DNA from: an uncultured Bacilli bacterium
Lineage (GTDB): Bacteria > Bacillota_I > Bacilli_A > ML615J-28 > CAG-313
Direction: 5' to 3'
DNA: 64,000 nucleotides
Assembly: GCA_934098295.1 (NCBI GenBank)
Contig: CAKONV010000009.1
Location: forward strand, 10,976-74,975
Shown here: positions 56,159 to 64,000 of the stretch, piece after piece
Numbering within the stretch: the first letter of the stretch is position 1
Layout of the letters: each line of letters begins with the position of its first letter
The notes under the pieces: generated by a model
Database searches by the model: none
What the model was told of the DNA's origin: nothing
Seen by the model: the letters and a program-made list of their open reading frames with translations, nothing else
Program-made: the position numbers and the translations under genes

Positions 56159-58315
56159 TTAATTATCCTTATTATCACTATCTAATGAGTGATCTTCATT
56201 TAAGGAATGATCTTCAATTGTGGTATTAGTAGCATTTGAATCATTAGCAGGTGTTTCTGAAGAAGTTTGATTAGAATTAGCAGCTTCTTCTTCCGCTATT
56301 TTTTCATTTCTAATACGTTCTTCTTCGGCCATTTTAGCTTTCTTCTTTTCCCACCAAGCAAGTTTACCATTCTTTGTTAAATCTTCGATGTCTTCTCTAG
56401 TTAATGTTTCAACTTGAATCAAGTGTTCAGCAATTAAGTTTAACAAATCACGATTTTCATTAATGATGCGCTTTCCTTCTTCATAGCAATTATTAATAAT
56501 CTTTCTAACTTCTTGATCGATTTCTAATGCTACTTGATCAGAGAAACGTTTTTCACTCATATAGTCACGACCAAGGAATGTTTGTTCACCAGCTTGTTCA
56601 TATTGAACAGGTCCTAATGAACTCATACCATATTCTGTTACCATAGCTCTCGCAATGGCTGTAGCACGTTTGATATCATCATATGCACCATCAGATATTT
56701 CATTGAATACAATTTCTTCAGCGATTCTTCCACCTAAAAGGCTTGTAATATTCGCATTAAGAACAGTTTTTGTATGTGTAAATGTTTCTTCTTCAGGAGT
56801 CATTAAGTTATATCCACCAGCATCACCACGAGGAATAATCGTTACTTTTTGAACAACATTAGCATGAGGTAGTTTTAATCCAATAATAGCATGTCCAGCT
56901 TCATGGTATGCAACCATTCTCTTTTCTTGTTCAGTATATTTCTTACTCTTTTTAGCAGGTCCCATCATAACTCTATCAATAGCTTCATCAATGTGATAGA
57001 TTTTTATTTCACGACAATTTTCTCTTGCGGCAAGTAAAGCAGCTTCATTCAATAAGTTTTCAAGATCAGCTCCACTAAATCCTGGAGTTCTTCTTGCGAT
57101 ATCATCTAAATTAACTCTTGGTGATAAACGTTTATTACGAGCATGTACTTTTAAGATTTCAGCACGAGCAGATATATCTGGATTACTTAAAGTAATTTGA
57201 CGGTCAAAACGTCCAGGTCTTAATAAAGCAGGGTCAAGGATATCAACTCTATTAGTTGCTGCCATTACAATGATACCAGAATTTCCAGCAAATCCATCCA
57301 TTTCTACTAATAATTGGTTCAAAGTTTGTTCTCTTTCATCATGACCACCACCAAGGCCTGTTCCTCTTTGTCGACCTACTGCATCAATTTCATCGATGAA
57401 TATTATACATGGAGCATTTTGTTTTGCAATTTTGAACATATCACGAACTCTACTAGCACCAACACCGACAAACATTTCAACGAAGTCAGAACCGCTGATA
57501 GAATAGAAAGGAACATTAGCTTCACCGGCTACGGCTCTTGCTAATAAGGTTTTACCAGTACCAGGACTACCACATAATAAGATACCTTTAGGTATTCTTG
57601 CACCCATATCAAAATACTTAGCTGGATTTTTTAAGAAATCAACGATTTCTACCATTTCTTCTTTTTCTTCTTGTAATCCTGCTACATCTTTGAAGGTAAC
57701 ACCAGTCTTTTTAGCAAGACGTGCTCTACTCTTACTGAATTCAAATGCTTGAGCATTGCCAGAACCACTTGTTTTAAATAACATGATTACAACACCAATA
57801 ACAAGTATTATTGGCAAAATCACGGATATTAGTGATAACCAGCTAAAAGTAGAAACAACACCTGGGGCTTCTAAAGTAAACTTTTGATCTTGGGTAGCAC
57901 CAGGAAGAGATGCTAAAGAAGCAGCTTCCGTAATTAGTGATACTTCATCCCAAGTAATATAACCGGAGAATGTTTTAATTCCCGTTTCTTTTACGTACTC
58001 GGTTTTAAATGTACCTACTACTTTTACAATATTTTCATTTCCTGATCCACTTACACCTTGATAAGCAATAGCAGAAATGATAATGTTGGCTTTTAATTCT
58101 AAGTCTTTCTCATCAATTTTTCCATCGTTATTTACATCTGATGTACTTTGTTGATATAACATTTCTTTGATATCTAAATACGTTACTTCTTTATTTTTGC
58201 TTGTTCCTGATAATGCATATCTAACAACCGCAAAAATAATTAGAATAAATAACGCAAAGATAAAAATGTCACCAAATCCAAATTTTTTGGTTGGTTTATT
58301 TTTTATAATGGGCAT
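56159..58315 (-). CDS. ftsH: ATP-dependent zinc metalloprotease FtsH, with an EF-hand-like loop in its extracytoplasmic domain
   Basis: Membrane-anchored AAA+ protease, 718 residues. TM1 about 15-36, an extracytoplasmic domain, TM2 about 158-180, AAA domain with Walker A GSPGTGKT (249-256) and Walker B IIFIDE (304-309), protease HEAGH (471-475). Unusually, residues 60-71 in the extracytoplasmic domain read DVNNDGKIDEKD, which fits the DxNxDGxIxxxD calcium loop of EF-hand/dockerin modules. The C-terminus is an acidic Asn/Ser-rich tail. ATG 58315 follows GGAGG. It lies 47 bases after tilS. Confidence 0.96.
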   Translation of the reverse strand: MPIIKNKPTKKFGFGDIFIFALFILIIFAVVRYALSGTSKNKEVTYLDIKEMLYQQSTSDVNNDGKIDEKDLELKANIIISAIAYQGVSGSGNENIVKVVGTFKTEYVKETGIKTFSGYITWDEVSLITEAASLASLPGATQDQKFTLEAPGVVSTFSWLSLISVILPIILVIGVVIMLFKTSGSGNAQAFEFSKSRARLAKKTGVTFKDVAGLQEEKEEMVEIVDFLKNPAKYFDMGARIPKGILLCGSPGTGKTLLARAVAGEANVPFYSISGSDFVEMFVGVGASRVRDMFKIAKQNAPCIIFIDEIDAVGRQRGTGLGGGHDEREQTLNQLLVEMDGFAGNSGIIVMAATNRVDILDPALLRPGRFDRQITLSNPDISARAEILKVHARNKRLSPRVNLDDIARRTPGFSGADLENLLNEAALLAARENCREIKIYHIDEAIDRVMMGPAKKSKKYTEQEKRMVAYHEAGHAIIGLKLPHANVVQKVTIIPRGDAGGYNLMTPEEETFTHTKTVLNANITSLLGGRIAEEIVFNEISDGAYDDIKRATAIARAMVTEYGMSSLGPVQYEQAGEQTFLGRDYMSEKRFSDQVALEIDQEVRKIINNCYEEGKRIINENRDLLNLIAEHLIQVETLTREDIEDLTKNGKLAWWEKKKAKMAEEERIRNEKIAEEEAANSNQTSSETPANDSNATNTTIEDHSLNEDHSLDSDNKDN

Positions 58316-58362
58316 ATTATCCTCCTATTTACATTTTTTCATTTAATTATATAAAATGATTA

Positions 58363-59643
58363 TTAACTAACTTTTAACCCAAGGATAGCTTTTACCTCAG
58401 ATTTTTCAACTAATAGTAAAACTTGTTCTCTTTCAATAGTCGGTATTTTTTTATTTGTTAAAATATCGCTTATTTTTTGAGTATAGATTTTTTCTTGTCC
58501 TGTTTGTTTACATTTAGCCGTTCTTTTAATAGTATCTCCATTTTGTCTACTTCTTATTACAATTGGTAGATTATTTATATTATAACATAATTGTTTGTTC
58601 TTTGTTGTAAAATAACAAATATTTCTATCAACAGTTATTTTTTTCTCATTTGGTAATATGTATGTTCCTTCTTTTGTTATTTCTAAATAAAATGGGGGAC
58701 AAAATATATCATTTTTTGTTAGATAGCATGTTCCATATTCTTTTATTACTGTAAGTGTATTAGTTATTTTTGTTATTATTTTATTTTTTTCATTTGTTAA
58801 AAGCTTCATTATTTCTTCTATTGCGGAGATTGATAAACCATGCTTTTTAGTTATTCTAAATAATATTTCTTTTTGTAAATAGTCTGATTTACTTTTTAAG
58901 CTAGCAATCGAAAAATAAATGGTAGTTTCATCATAGTTTTGAATTTCTTCTTTTATAAATGTCTGAATTTCCTTTTCTAATAAACTATTGGCACCTAGTA
59001 AAGAAGAACTATAGTAAGAAACAGCTTCATATAAATTAGGGTTTTCTTTTTCTAACAAAGGGACAATATTGTTTCTTATTCTATTTCTAAAGTGATTATT
59101 TTCTTTATTAGTCTCATCTTCAAAATATTTTATGTTATTTAATTTAGCATATACATATATATCTTTTTTACATACCTTTAAAAGGGGCCTATATATTATT
59201 ATTCCCTCTTTGAAAGTTTCTTCTTCAATGCCCGCATAACCTTTTAATGATGAAGATTTTAAGAAACGCATAATGATTGTTTCTAGGTTATCATTGGCAT
59301 GGTGAGCAAGTAAAATGTAAGAGGCATTATTCTTTTTAGCTATGGAAACAAAAAATTGATATCTTTTATTTCTTGCTTCTTCTTCAAAATTATTAGTTAT
59401 TTTGTCTAAATGTTCCACATATAATTTAATATTTTCCATCTTAGCTATTTGTCTAATATATGTTTCTTCATCATTTGATTCTTTTCTCACGCCATGGTTT
59501 ACATGGGCAATTATTATTTGTTCTTTTTTTAAAGCCTTTTTTGTTATATCTAATAATACACTTGAGTCAACACCAGTTGAACAAGCTATTACTACTTTAT
59601 TATTCCCAATTTTATCTCTTAAATTATTTATAATCTTTTCCAT
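58363..59643 (-). CDS. tilS: tRNA(Ile)-lysidine synthase
   Basis: Converts C34 of the CAU tRNA-Ile to lysidine. 426 residues. The PP-loop reads STGVDS (22-27, SGGxDS in most), and LAHHANDNLETIIMRFLKSSSLKGYAGI is diagnostic. The C-terminal TilS substrate domain (IVIRSRQNGDTIKR) is present. ATG 59643 follows GGTGA. Order tilS-ftsH is conserved in Firmicutes. Confidence 0.95.
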   Translation of the reverse strand: MEKIINNLRDKIGNNKVVIACSTGVDSSVLLDITKKALKKEQIIIAHVNHGVRKESNDEETYIRQIAKMENIKLYVEHLDKITNNFEEEARNKRYQFFVSIAKKNNASYILLAHHANDNLETIIMRFLKSSSLKGYAGIEEETFKEGIIIYRPLLKVCKKDIYVYAKLNNIKYFEDETNKENNHFRNRIRNNIVPLLEKENPNLYEAVSYYSSSLLGANSLLEKEIQTFIKEEIQNYDETTIYFSIASLKSKSDYLQKEILFRITKKHGLSISAIEEIMKLLTNEKNKIITKITNTLTVIKEYGTCYLTKNDIFCPPFYLEITKEGTYILPNEKKITVDRNICYFTTKNKQLCYNINNLPIVIRSRQNGDTIKRTAKCKQTGQEKIYTQKISDILTNKKIPTIEREQVLLLVEKSEVKAILGLKVS

Positions 59644-59694
59644 GCTCTCACCTAGAAATAATTATACTAAATTATTTTACTTTTTTCAAGTTTA

Positions 59695-59721
59695 AAGAAA
59701 TAAGGGAAAACCTTATTTCTT
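59695..59721 (-). terminator. Weak terminator between ddl and tilS
   Basis: 11-bp stem AAGAAATAAGG / CCTTATTTCTT overlapping the ddl stop. The T run is interrupted, so some read-through into tilS is likely. Confidence 0.5.
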
Positions 59722-60852
59722 CATTTTTAATTTTTTAATTTTTAAAATGTTAGTATCAAAAGAAGATATATATTCATTTTCTTTAGCCTTGTCTATTAGT
59801 GATGCTTTAATTAAATCATCTAGTAAATTTGTATAAGATAAATTCTTTTTTTCATATAGGTAGAATGCTAATGAACCAGGTATTGTATTAATTTCATTTA
59901 CATATATCTTTTTTAAATTTAAATCATAGATATAGTCAATTCTAATAACACCTTTAAAGTTTAAGTAGGTATAAATTTTTTTTGTGTATTCATAAATTTG
60001 GTTTTCTACTATTTTGTTTAAATGTGCTGGTATTATTCTTGATTGTTTCGAAGTATTTTTTAAGCCGCCATCTTCATATTTATCTGTAAATGTTAGATAA
60101 GGCGATGCCGTTCTTACTTCTTCTATTTGTGATAAATTTAGTTTATTACCTATTTTATAAATAGCACAATTATATTCTGTGAATTTTTCTTTTTTTTCTT
60201 CTACTAGTACTTTATCATCATACTTTAAAGCGTCTATTAAAGCATCTTTTAATTCACTAACATTATTTGCAACCTTTATGCCAATACTTGATCCTAAAGT
60301 CGCTGGTTTTATAATTAAAGGGTAGGCTAAATTTTTTTCTATTTTTGAAATTTCTTTGTCTGTTTTATCTCTTATTTCTTGATATCTTATCGTTGGAATA
60401 GCTAATTTTTTTAAAATATGTTTAGTAATAATTTTATCTTGAGCTATAGCGCTTGGTAAGATTCCTGCAGAAGGATAAGGAATTCCTAACATATTTAAAT
60501 ATCCTGAAAGACTTCCGTCTTCTACGCCTTTACCATGAACAATTGGGAACATACAATCTAATTTATGTTTTTTGGAAAAAGGAAATCTTTTTTGATAGTA
60601 CACATCATTTTTTAATCTATAAACAACTACATTTGTTTTATCTTTAATTTTGTTATCCTGGTAGTTTTTTAATTCTTCATTATTTTTAGTTAAAATTAAA
60701 TTGTTGTTTTTAGTTAGATAAAAGATTTTGACATTATACTTTCTCTTGTCTACCGCAAAATACGCTTGTAAGCCCGAAATTACCGAAATTTCGTGTTCTA
60801 CGCTTCTTCCACCTATAATTATGCCTAGAGTTGTTAAACCGGATTTTTTCAT
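59713..60852 (-). CDS. ddl: D-alanine--D-alanine ligase
   Basis: Makes the D-Ala-D-Ala dipeptide for MurF. 379 residues with the ATP-grasp elements: GGRSVEHEISVISG, FPIVHGKGVEDGS, PLIIKPATLGSSIGI, RIDYIY and VNEINTIPGSLAFYLY. ATG 60852 follows GAGGTG, 4 bases after murF. Co-transcription with murF puts dipeptide synthesis and its addition to the muropeptide together. Confidence 0.96.
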   Translation of the reverse strand: MKKSGLTTLGIIIGGRSVEHEISVISGLQAYFAVDKRKYNVKIFYLTKNNNLILTKNNEELKNYQDNKIKDKTNVVVYRLKNDVYYQKRFPFSKKHKLDCMFPIVHGKGVEDGSLSGYLNMLGIPYPSAGILPSAIAQDKIITKHILKKLAIPTIRYQEIRDKTDKEISKIEKNLAYPLIIKPATLGSSIGIKVANNVSELKDALIDALKYDDKVLVEEKKEKFTEYNCAIYKIGNKLNLSQIEEVRTASPYLTFTDKYEDGGLKNTSKQSRIIPAHLNKIVENQIYEYTKKIYTYLNFKGVIRIDYIYDLNLKKIYVNEINTIPGSLAFYLYEKKNLSYTNLLDDLIKASLIDKAKENEYISSFDTNILKIKKLKMKK

Positions 60853-60856
60853 TTTT

Positions 60857-62383
60857 TCACCTCTTTAAATAGTAATCTGGTAAATCGGATTCATAAAGAA
60901 CCGTTAGGTCATGTTCATTTTGATATGTTGACACTAAATAGTCTTTAGCATCTTTAAAGGACGAAAACAAAAGATATTTAGTTTTATTTTTTTCTAATAT
61001 TTTTATTAGTTCTTTTATTTCTTTATGATCTATCAATAAAACAAGATCAATTCCTTCTAAAGCTAAGGCTATTTTCTTGCTTAAAAAGCCTGCACTAGAA
61101 CCCATTTCTACTAGACCTGGAGTTATAATAGCCTTTTTAGTATTATAGCTTTTTAAAAGATTAACAGCTGAAGAAAATCCTTCTACGTTAGAATTATAAG
61201 AATCATCGATGACATTTAAATTTAAACCATTATAGATTTCTTTTTTTATTTTTAGTCTATTATCGGGGTTTTCCATTTTTTCTATTTGAGCTTTAAATAA
61301 AGAATCGCTAATAATAAATCCTTCTTTATCAAGAATTCTTTTTACCGCATAAGCTAATAAAATATTATCAACATTATGAACGCCTTTTAATTTGGTTTCT
61401 ATATCAAATAGAAATTTATCATGTTCATAAATAGAAAATTTTAAACCATCAATAGATGAACAAACATGGCGAGCATTAAAAATACCACAAGTGCCACCAA
61501 CACCAACAACTTCTTTAATGTCATCTTTTGTTAATCCATCTAAAGGAAGACTATCATAGTTTAACACCAAAGATGAACTAGAAGAAAGAGATGTTGCTAA
61601 TTCCCATTTAGTTTTTAAAACATTATCTATTGATTTAAACGTTTCTAAATGCTGATAACCAACTGATGTTATTACTCCCACATTTGGTCTTACCATTTTG
61701 GTGATTTCTTCGATGTCCCCTTTTCTTCTTGCCCCTGCTTCTACTATAAAAATTTGGGTAAGATATTTTAAATCATTGATTATTGTTTTGGTAATTCCTG
61801 CTCGTGTATTGTAAGATTTAGGTGTTGCAAGTACTAAATAGAAAGGTTTATAAATATTATAGATAATATTTTTTAATGTTGTTTTCCCATAACTACCCGT
61901 TATCTCAATAATAAAAGGATTAGATAATTTTAAAATATTTAAAGCTTTTCTTTGATACATTTTATTGATTAAATTTTCTAAAGGTAGAAGAATAACGGTA
62001 GTTAAAAATAAAACAAATGGTAAGAAAAAAATTTGTGCAATTAATAATAAAACTTTTTTAAAAATTATAAAGGATAAAAAATACAAGGCTAACGAAGTAA
62101 TAATAATTCTTAATGACCTTTTCGTTATTTTTAATGGTTTTATAAAATTAATGGGAATAAAGAAAAAGACCATAAGGAAAATTGATACAAGGATATTTAA
62201 ATAGTAATTATTTACAAGATAAAAAAAAGATAATAGAAAAACAAAGAAATAAATATTTTTTAAATAATAATATTTTAAATATTTAAAAATGCTTCTCACG
62301 TTATAACTTTCTTGTTGAAGAAAAGTTAGTAATATATATAAGTTTTTCAAATAAGGAAGTAACAAAATTATTAATATTTTCAT
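60857..62383 (-). CDS. murF: MurF-type ligase with N-terminal membrane domain
   Basis: Adds D-Ala-D-Ala to UDP-MurNAc-tripeptide. 508 residues. Residues 1-140 hold about four hydrophobic segments instead of the usual soluble MurF N-terminal domain. The Mur ligase core starts at about 155: P-loop ITGSYGKTT (161-169), VEAGARRKGDIEE, TSVGYQHLETF, GVHNVDN, and NPDNRLK. The family usually has a cytosolic UDP-binding domain here, so the membrane part implies a tethered enzyme. Such TM-bearing Mur ligases occur, from memory, in Erysipelotrichia. It overlaps the hydrolase gene by 4 bases (ATGA). Confidence 0.88.
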   Translation of the reverse strand: MKILIILLLPYLKNLYILLTFLQQESYNVRSIFKYLKYYYLKNIYFFVFLLSFFYLVNNYYLNILVSIFLMVFFFIPINFIKPLKITKRSLRIIITSLALYFLSFIIFKKVLLLIAQIFFLPFVLFLTTVILLPLENLINKMYQRKALNILKLSNPFIIEITGSYGKTTLKNIIYNIYKPFYLVLATPKSYNTRAGITKTIINDLKYLTQIFIVEAGARRKGDIEEITKMVRPNVGVITSVGYQHLETFKSIDNVLKTKWELATSLSSSSSLVLNYDSLPLDGLTKDDIKEVVGVGGTCGIFNARHVCSSIDGLKFSIYEHDKFLFDIETKLKGVHNVDNILLAYAVKRILDKEGFIISDSLFKAQIEKMENPDNRLKIKKEIYNGLNLNVIDDSYNSNVEGFSSAVNLLKSYNTKKAIITPGLVEMGSSAGFLSKKIALALEGIDLVLLIDHKEIKELIKILEKNKTKYLLFSSFKDAKDYLVSTYQNEHDLTVLYESDLPDYYLKR

Positions 62384-63138
62384 TTGGTACCTTTCCCTTC
62401 CAATAAATAACTATTTAAAACTCTTTGTAGATAATCAAAATTATCTAAATAAACAAAATGTCCAGCATTAGGAACAATTACAAGTCCTGAAGATTTTATT
62501 TTTTTATGCATCAAATAAGCATCTTTTAAAGGTGTTACATTATCATTTTCACCCCATATAATTAAGGTTTCTACCTTTATCTTCTTTAAAGACTTTTTTT
62601 GATTATAATTAACAGCTAGTGATAACATTTTTTTATGTACTAAGGAGGCATTTTTATAATCATTACTACCTGATGTTGTTACTAAAGTATTATATTTCAT
62701 AACTTGATGAGTTTTTTTATAATACCATTTTTTTAATTTATATTTTTTTATCTCTATTGTGTTAGATACATAATGATGTTTTATCCCCGCACTAGATAAT
62801 AAAATAAGTTTTGAAATGTTATCATATCTACTTGCGTATTCTATTCCTACTCTTCCCCCATAGGAATGTCCTAAAATAATAGGATTTTTAATGTTTAAAT
62901 CAGTAATAAAATTATTTAACATTTCGGCTAGAAAGGGAATACCTAAAGGTTTTATTGGTTCTTTAGAAAAACCAAACCCTGGAAAATCTAAAACATAAAC
63001 CTTAAAATTTTTACAAAGAAAATTTACTAGCATTTCAACATCCAAATGACTACATCCCCAACCATGTAAAATGATGAATGGATCATTTTTTCCCTTAGTT
63101 AAATAATATAAGTTAATAGAATTTGTCTTGTAAATCAA
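62380..63138 (-). CDS. Alpha/beta hydrolase
   Basis: 252 residues with the full catalytic triad: nucleophile Ser in GHSYGG, Asp in GENDNVTP, His in NAGHFVYLD. The oxyanion-side HGWGCSH is also present. The start appears to be a TTG codon at 63138 behind AAAGAAG, because the next Met is far inside the domain. First gene of the murF-ddl-tilS-ftsH-rqcP-maf operon. Substrate unknown. Confidence 0.88.
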   Translation of the reverse strand: MIYKTNSINLYYLTKGKNDPFIILHGWGCSHLDVEMLVNFLCKNFKVYVLDFPGFGFSKEPIKPLGIPFLAEMLNNFITDLNIKNPIILGHSYGGRVGIEYASRYDNISKLILLSSAGIKHHYVSNTIEIKKYKLKKWYYKKTHQVMKYNTLVTTSGSNDYKNASLVHKKMLSLAVNYNQKKSLKKIKVETLIIWGENDNVTPLKDAYLMHKKIKSSGLVIVPNAGHFVYLDNFDYLQRVLNSYLLEGKGTK

Positions 63139-63238
63139 TAAATCAACTTCTTTCTATACAATATATGCGGCTTAATATATTTTTATAATATTCATTATTA
63201 TTAAAATACACACATAGAATATTATACGAGGTAAAATT

Positions 63239-63874
63239 ATGAAAAGTCATCTATATCCGTTTACTCCTTTATATCTACCATATAGCTTTAATGCCTTAGA
63301 ACCTTTCATCAGCAAGGATGCACTTCAACTTAACTATGAATATTATTATAAGAACAATATTGATAAACTCAATAACCTAATAAAAAGTTATCCGACTTTA
63401 AAAATATATACATTAGAAGAAGGTTTATTTAATCAAATGATTCTACCTTCATTTTTAAGAAAGGAATATTTGTTTTACGCTGGAGGAATCTATAATTACG
63501 AATTATTTTTTGAAAATTTATCTTTATACCCAAAGATACTTCCTCATGGTAATTTTAAAGAAGCTATAAGGAAAAAGTTTGGAAACTTTGATACGCTCTT
63601 AAACCAATTAATAGCTCTTTCAAAAAGTGTCAATAACTATTCCTACCTTTTAGTTGTAAGTACTCAAAACAAAAACATTCACATCATGGGTACCAAAGAT
63701 AATGATACTTCTGTTCCTTTTAATCTTTGTCCATTAATTGTTATTAACATTTGTGAACATATGTATTTTACTGACTACAAAGAGGATTTAACACAATATA
63801 TTAAAAACATTTTCTCTTGTGTCAATTTTGATGTTGTAGAATCTCGATACAACAATTGTTTTTATAACAACTAA
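63239..63874 (+). CDS. Superoxide dismutase-fold protein lacking most metal ligands
   Basis: 211 residues with the overall Fe/Mn-SOD plan: LPYSFNALEPFISKDALQ near the start, NYELFFENL in the middle, FGNFDTLLNQLIALS, and CEHMYFTDYKEDLTQYIKN near the end. Aligning to SOD, the first metal His becomes Asn32, the second (in NHxxFW) becomes Tyr87, the metal Asp becomes Asn170, and only His174 remains. The gateway Tyr and second-shell His are also changed. It is therefore expected to be inactive as a dismutase. Own ribosome site GAGG and a terminator at 63882-63920. Confidence 0.82.
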   Translation: MKSHLYPFTPLYLPYSFNALEPFISKDALQLNYEYYYKNNIDKLNNLIKSYPTLKIYTLEEGLFNQMILPSFLRKEYLFYAGGIYNYELFFENLSLYPKILPHGNFKEAIRKKFGNFDTLLNQLIALSKSVNNYSYLLVVSTQNKNIHIMGTKDNDTSVPFNLCPLIVINICEHMYFTDYKEDLTQYIKNIFSCVNFDVVESRYNNCFYNN

Positions 63875-63881
63875 CCAAAAT

Positions 63882-63920
63882 AAAAATGATGTACTTCATA
63901 ATACGAAATACATCATTTTT
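63882..63920 (+). terminator. Terminator after the SOD-like gene
   Basis: 12-bp stem AAAAATGATGTA / TACATCATTTTT with a 15-base loop, followed by a T run. Usable on both strands. Confidence 0.88.
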
Positions 63921-63936
63921 TTATCTAATTTTTATT

Positions 63937-64000
63937 TTATACAACGGTTATTTCAATAGATAAATTTTGATACCAAACTATTGCTGTTCCCTTTGATTTA
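63937..64000 (-). CDS. Possible 3' end of a gene running off the window
   Basis: On the minus strand a frame enters from base 64000, reads a short beta-rich end (GTAIVWYQN, SIEITVV) and stops with TAA at 63937-63939. The shared terminator just beyond supports a convergent gene. Too short to identify. Confidence 0.4.
   Translation of the reverse strand, partial: KSKGTAIVWYQNLSIEITVV

Overview
The window comes from a low-G+C, anaerobic Gram-positive bacterium of the Bacilli/Erysipelotrichia side of the Firmicutes, the branch that also gave rise to the Mollicutes. Evidence: very AT-rich DNA, T-box control of thrS, strong AGGAGG ribosome binding sites, consensus TTGACA/TATAAT promoters, class III ribonucleotide reductase (nrdD/nrdG), and the spore-cortex genes yabP/yabQ. 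It makes peptidoglycan (murA, murF, ddl) and uses TGA as a stop, so it is not a wall-less mollicute. A gut-type, possibly uncultured lineage is inferred.

Layout. 1-12.4 kb: the 5' part of thrS behind a T-box, a Na/Pi cotransporter, an orphan PotD lipoprotein, an operon with ybaK, a Dabb protein, an acyl-ACP thioesterase, an unknown and a flavin reductase-like protein, an amidase lipoprotein with Ig-like domains, an M18 aminopeptidase with an ABC-F ATPase, and rpmE. 12.5-29.5 kb: two adjacent genes for CvpA-like membrane-anchored proteins (about 4,540 and 1,011 residues) made of degenerate helical repeats with a recurring Trp-x-x-Glu motif. This is the most unusual block. 29.6-33.5 kb: murA, aspA and an AEC transporter, then an ISL3 transposase remnant. 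34.1-38.5 kb: a secretory cassette with a leader RNA and terminator, a 20-codon amphipathic peptide ORF, a small lipoprotein, a large subtilase and a second related lipoprotein. 38.9-46.5 kb: trxB with nrdD, and an operon of PqqD-like RRE, signal-peptidase-like protease, HPr-kinase-like ATPase, HAAS/beta-helix membrane protein and nrdG. 46.6-50 kb: tRNA-Gln, tRNA-Tyr, yabQ, yabP and a helical lipoprotein. 50-64 kb: lysS, a BadF-type kinase, hslO, an M42 peptidase, a long operon (hydrolase, murF, ddl, tilS, ftsH, rqcP, maf) and a superoxide-dismutase-like protein lacking most metal ligands.

How genes work together. murF/ddl/murA supply cell-wall precursors. nrdD (with a fused redoxin), trxB and nrdG form the anaerobic dNTP route. 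yabP, yabQ, lysS, hslO, rqcP, ftsH and tilS are members of a block that is contiguous near the origin in Bacillus subtilis, here rearranged. The surface is rich in novelty: giant solenoid proteins, several lipoproteins, a subtilase, and an RRE/kinase/protease cassette whose substrate is not visible.

All statements rest on reading the sequence and recalling families. No database search was run, and promoter and terminator calls are by eye.
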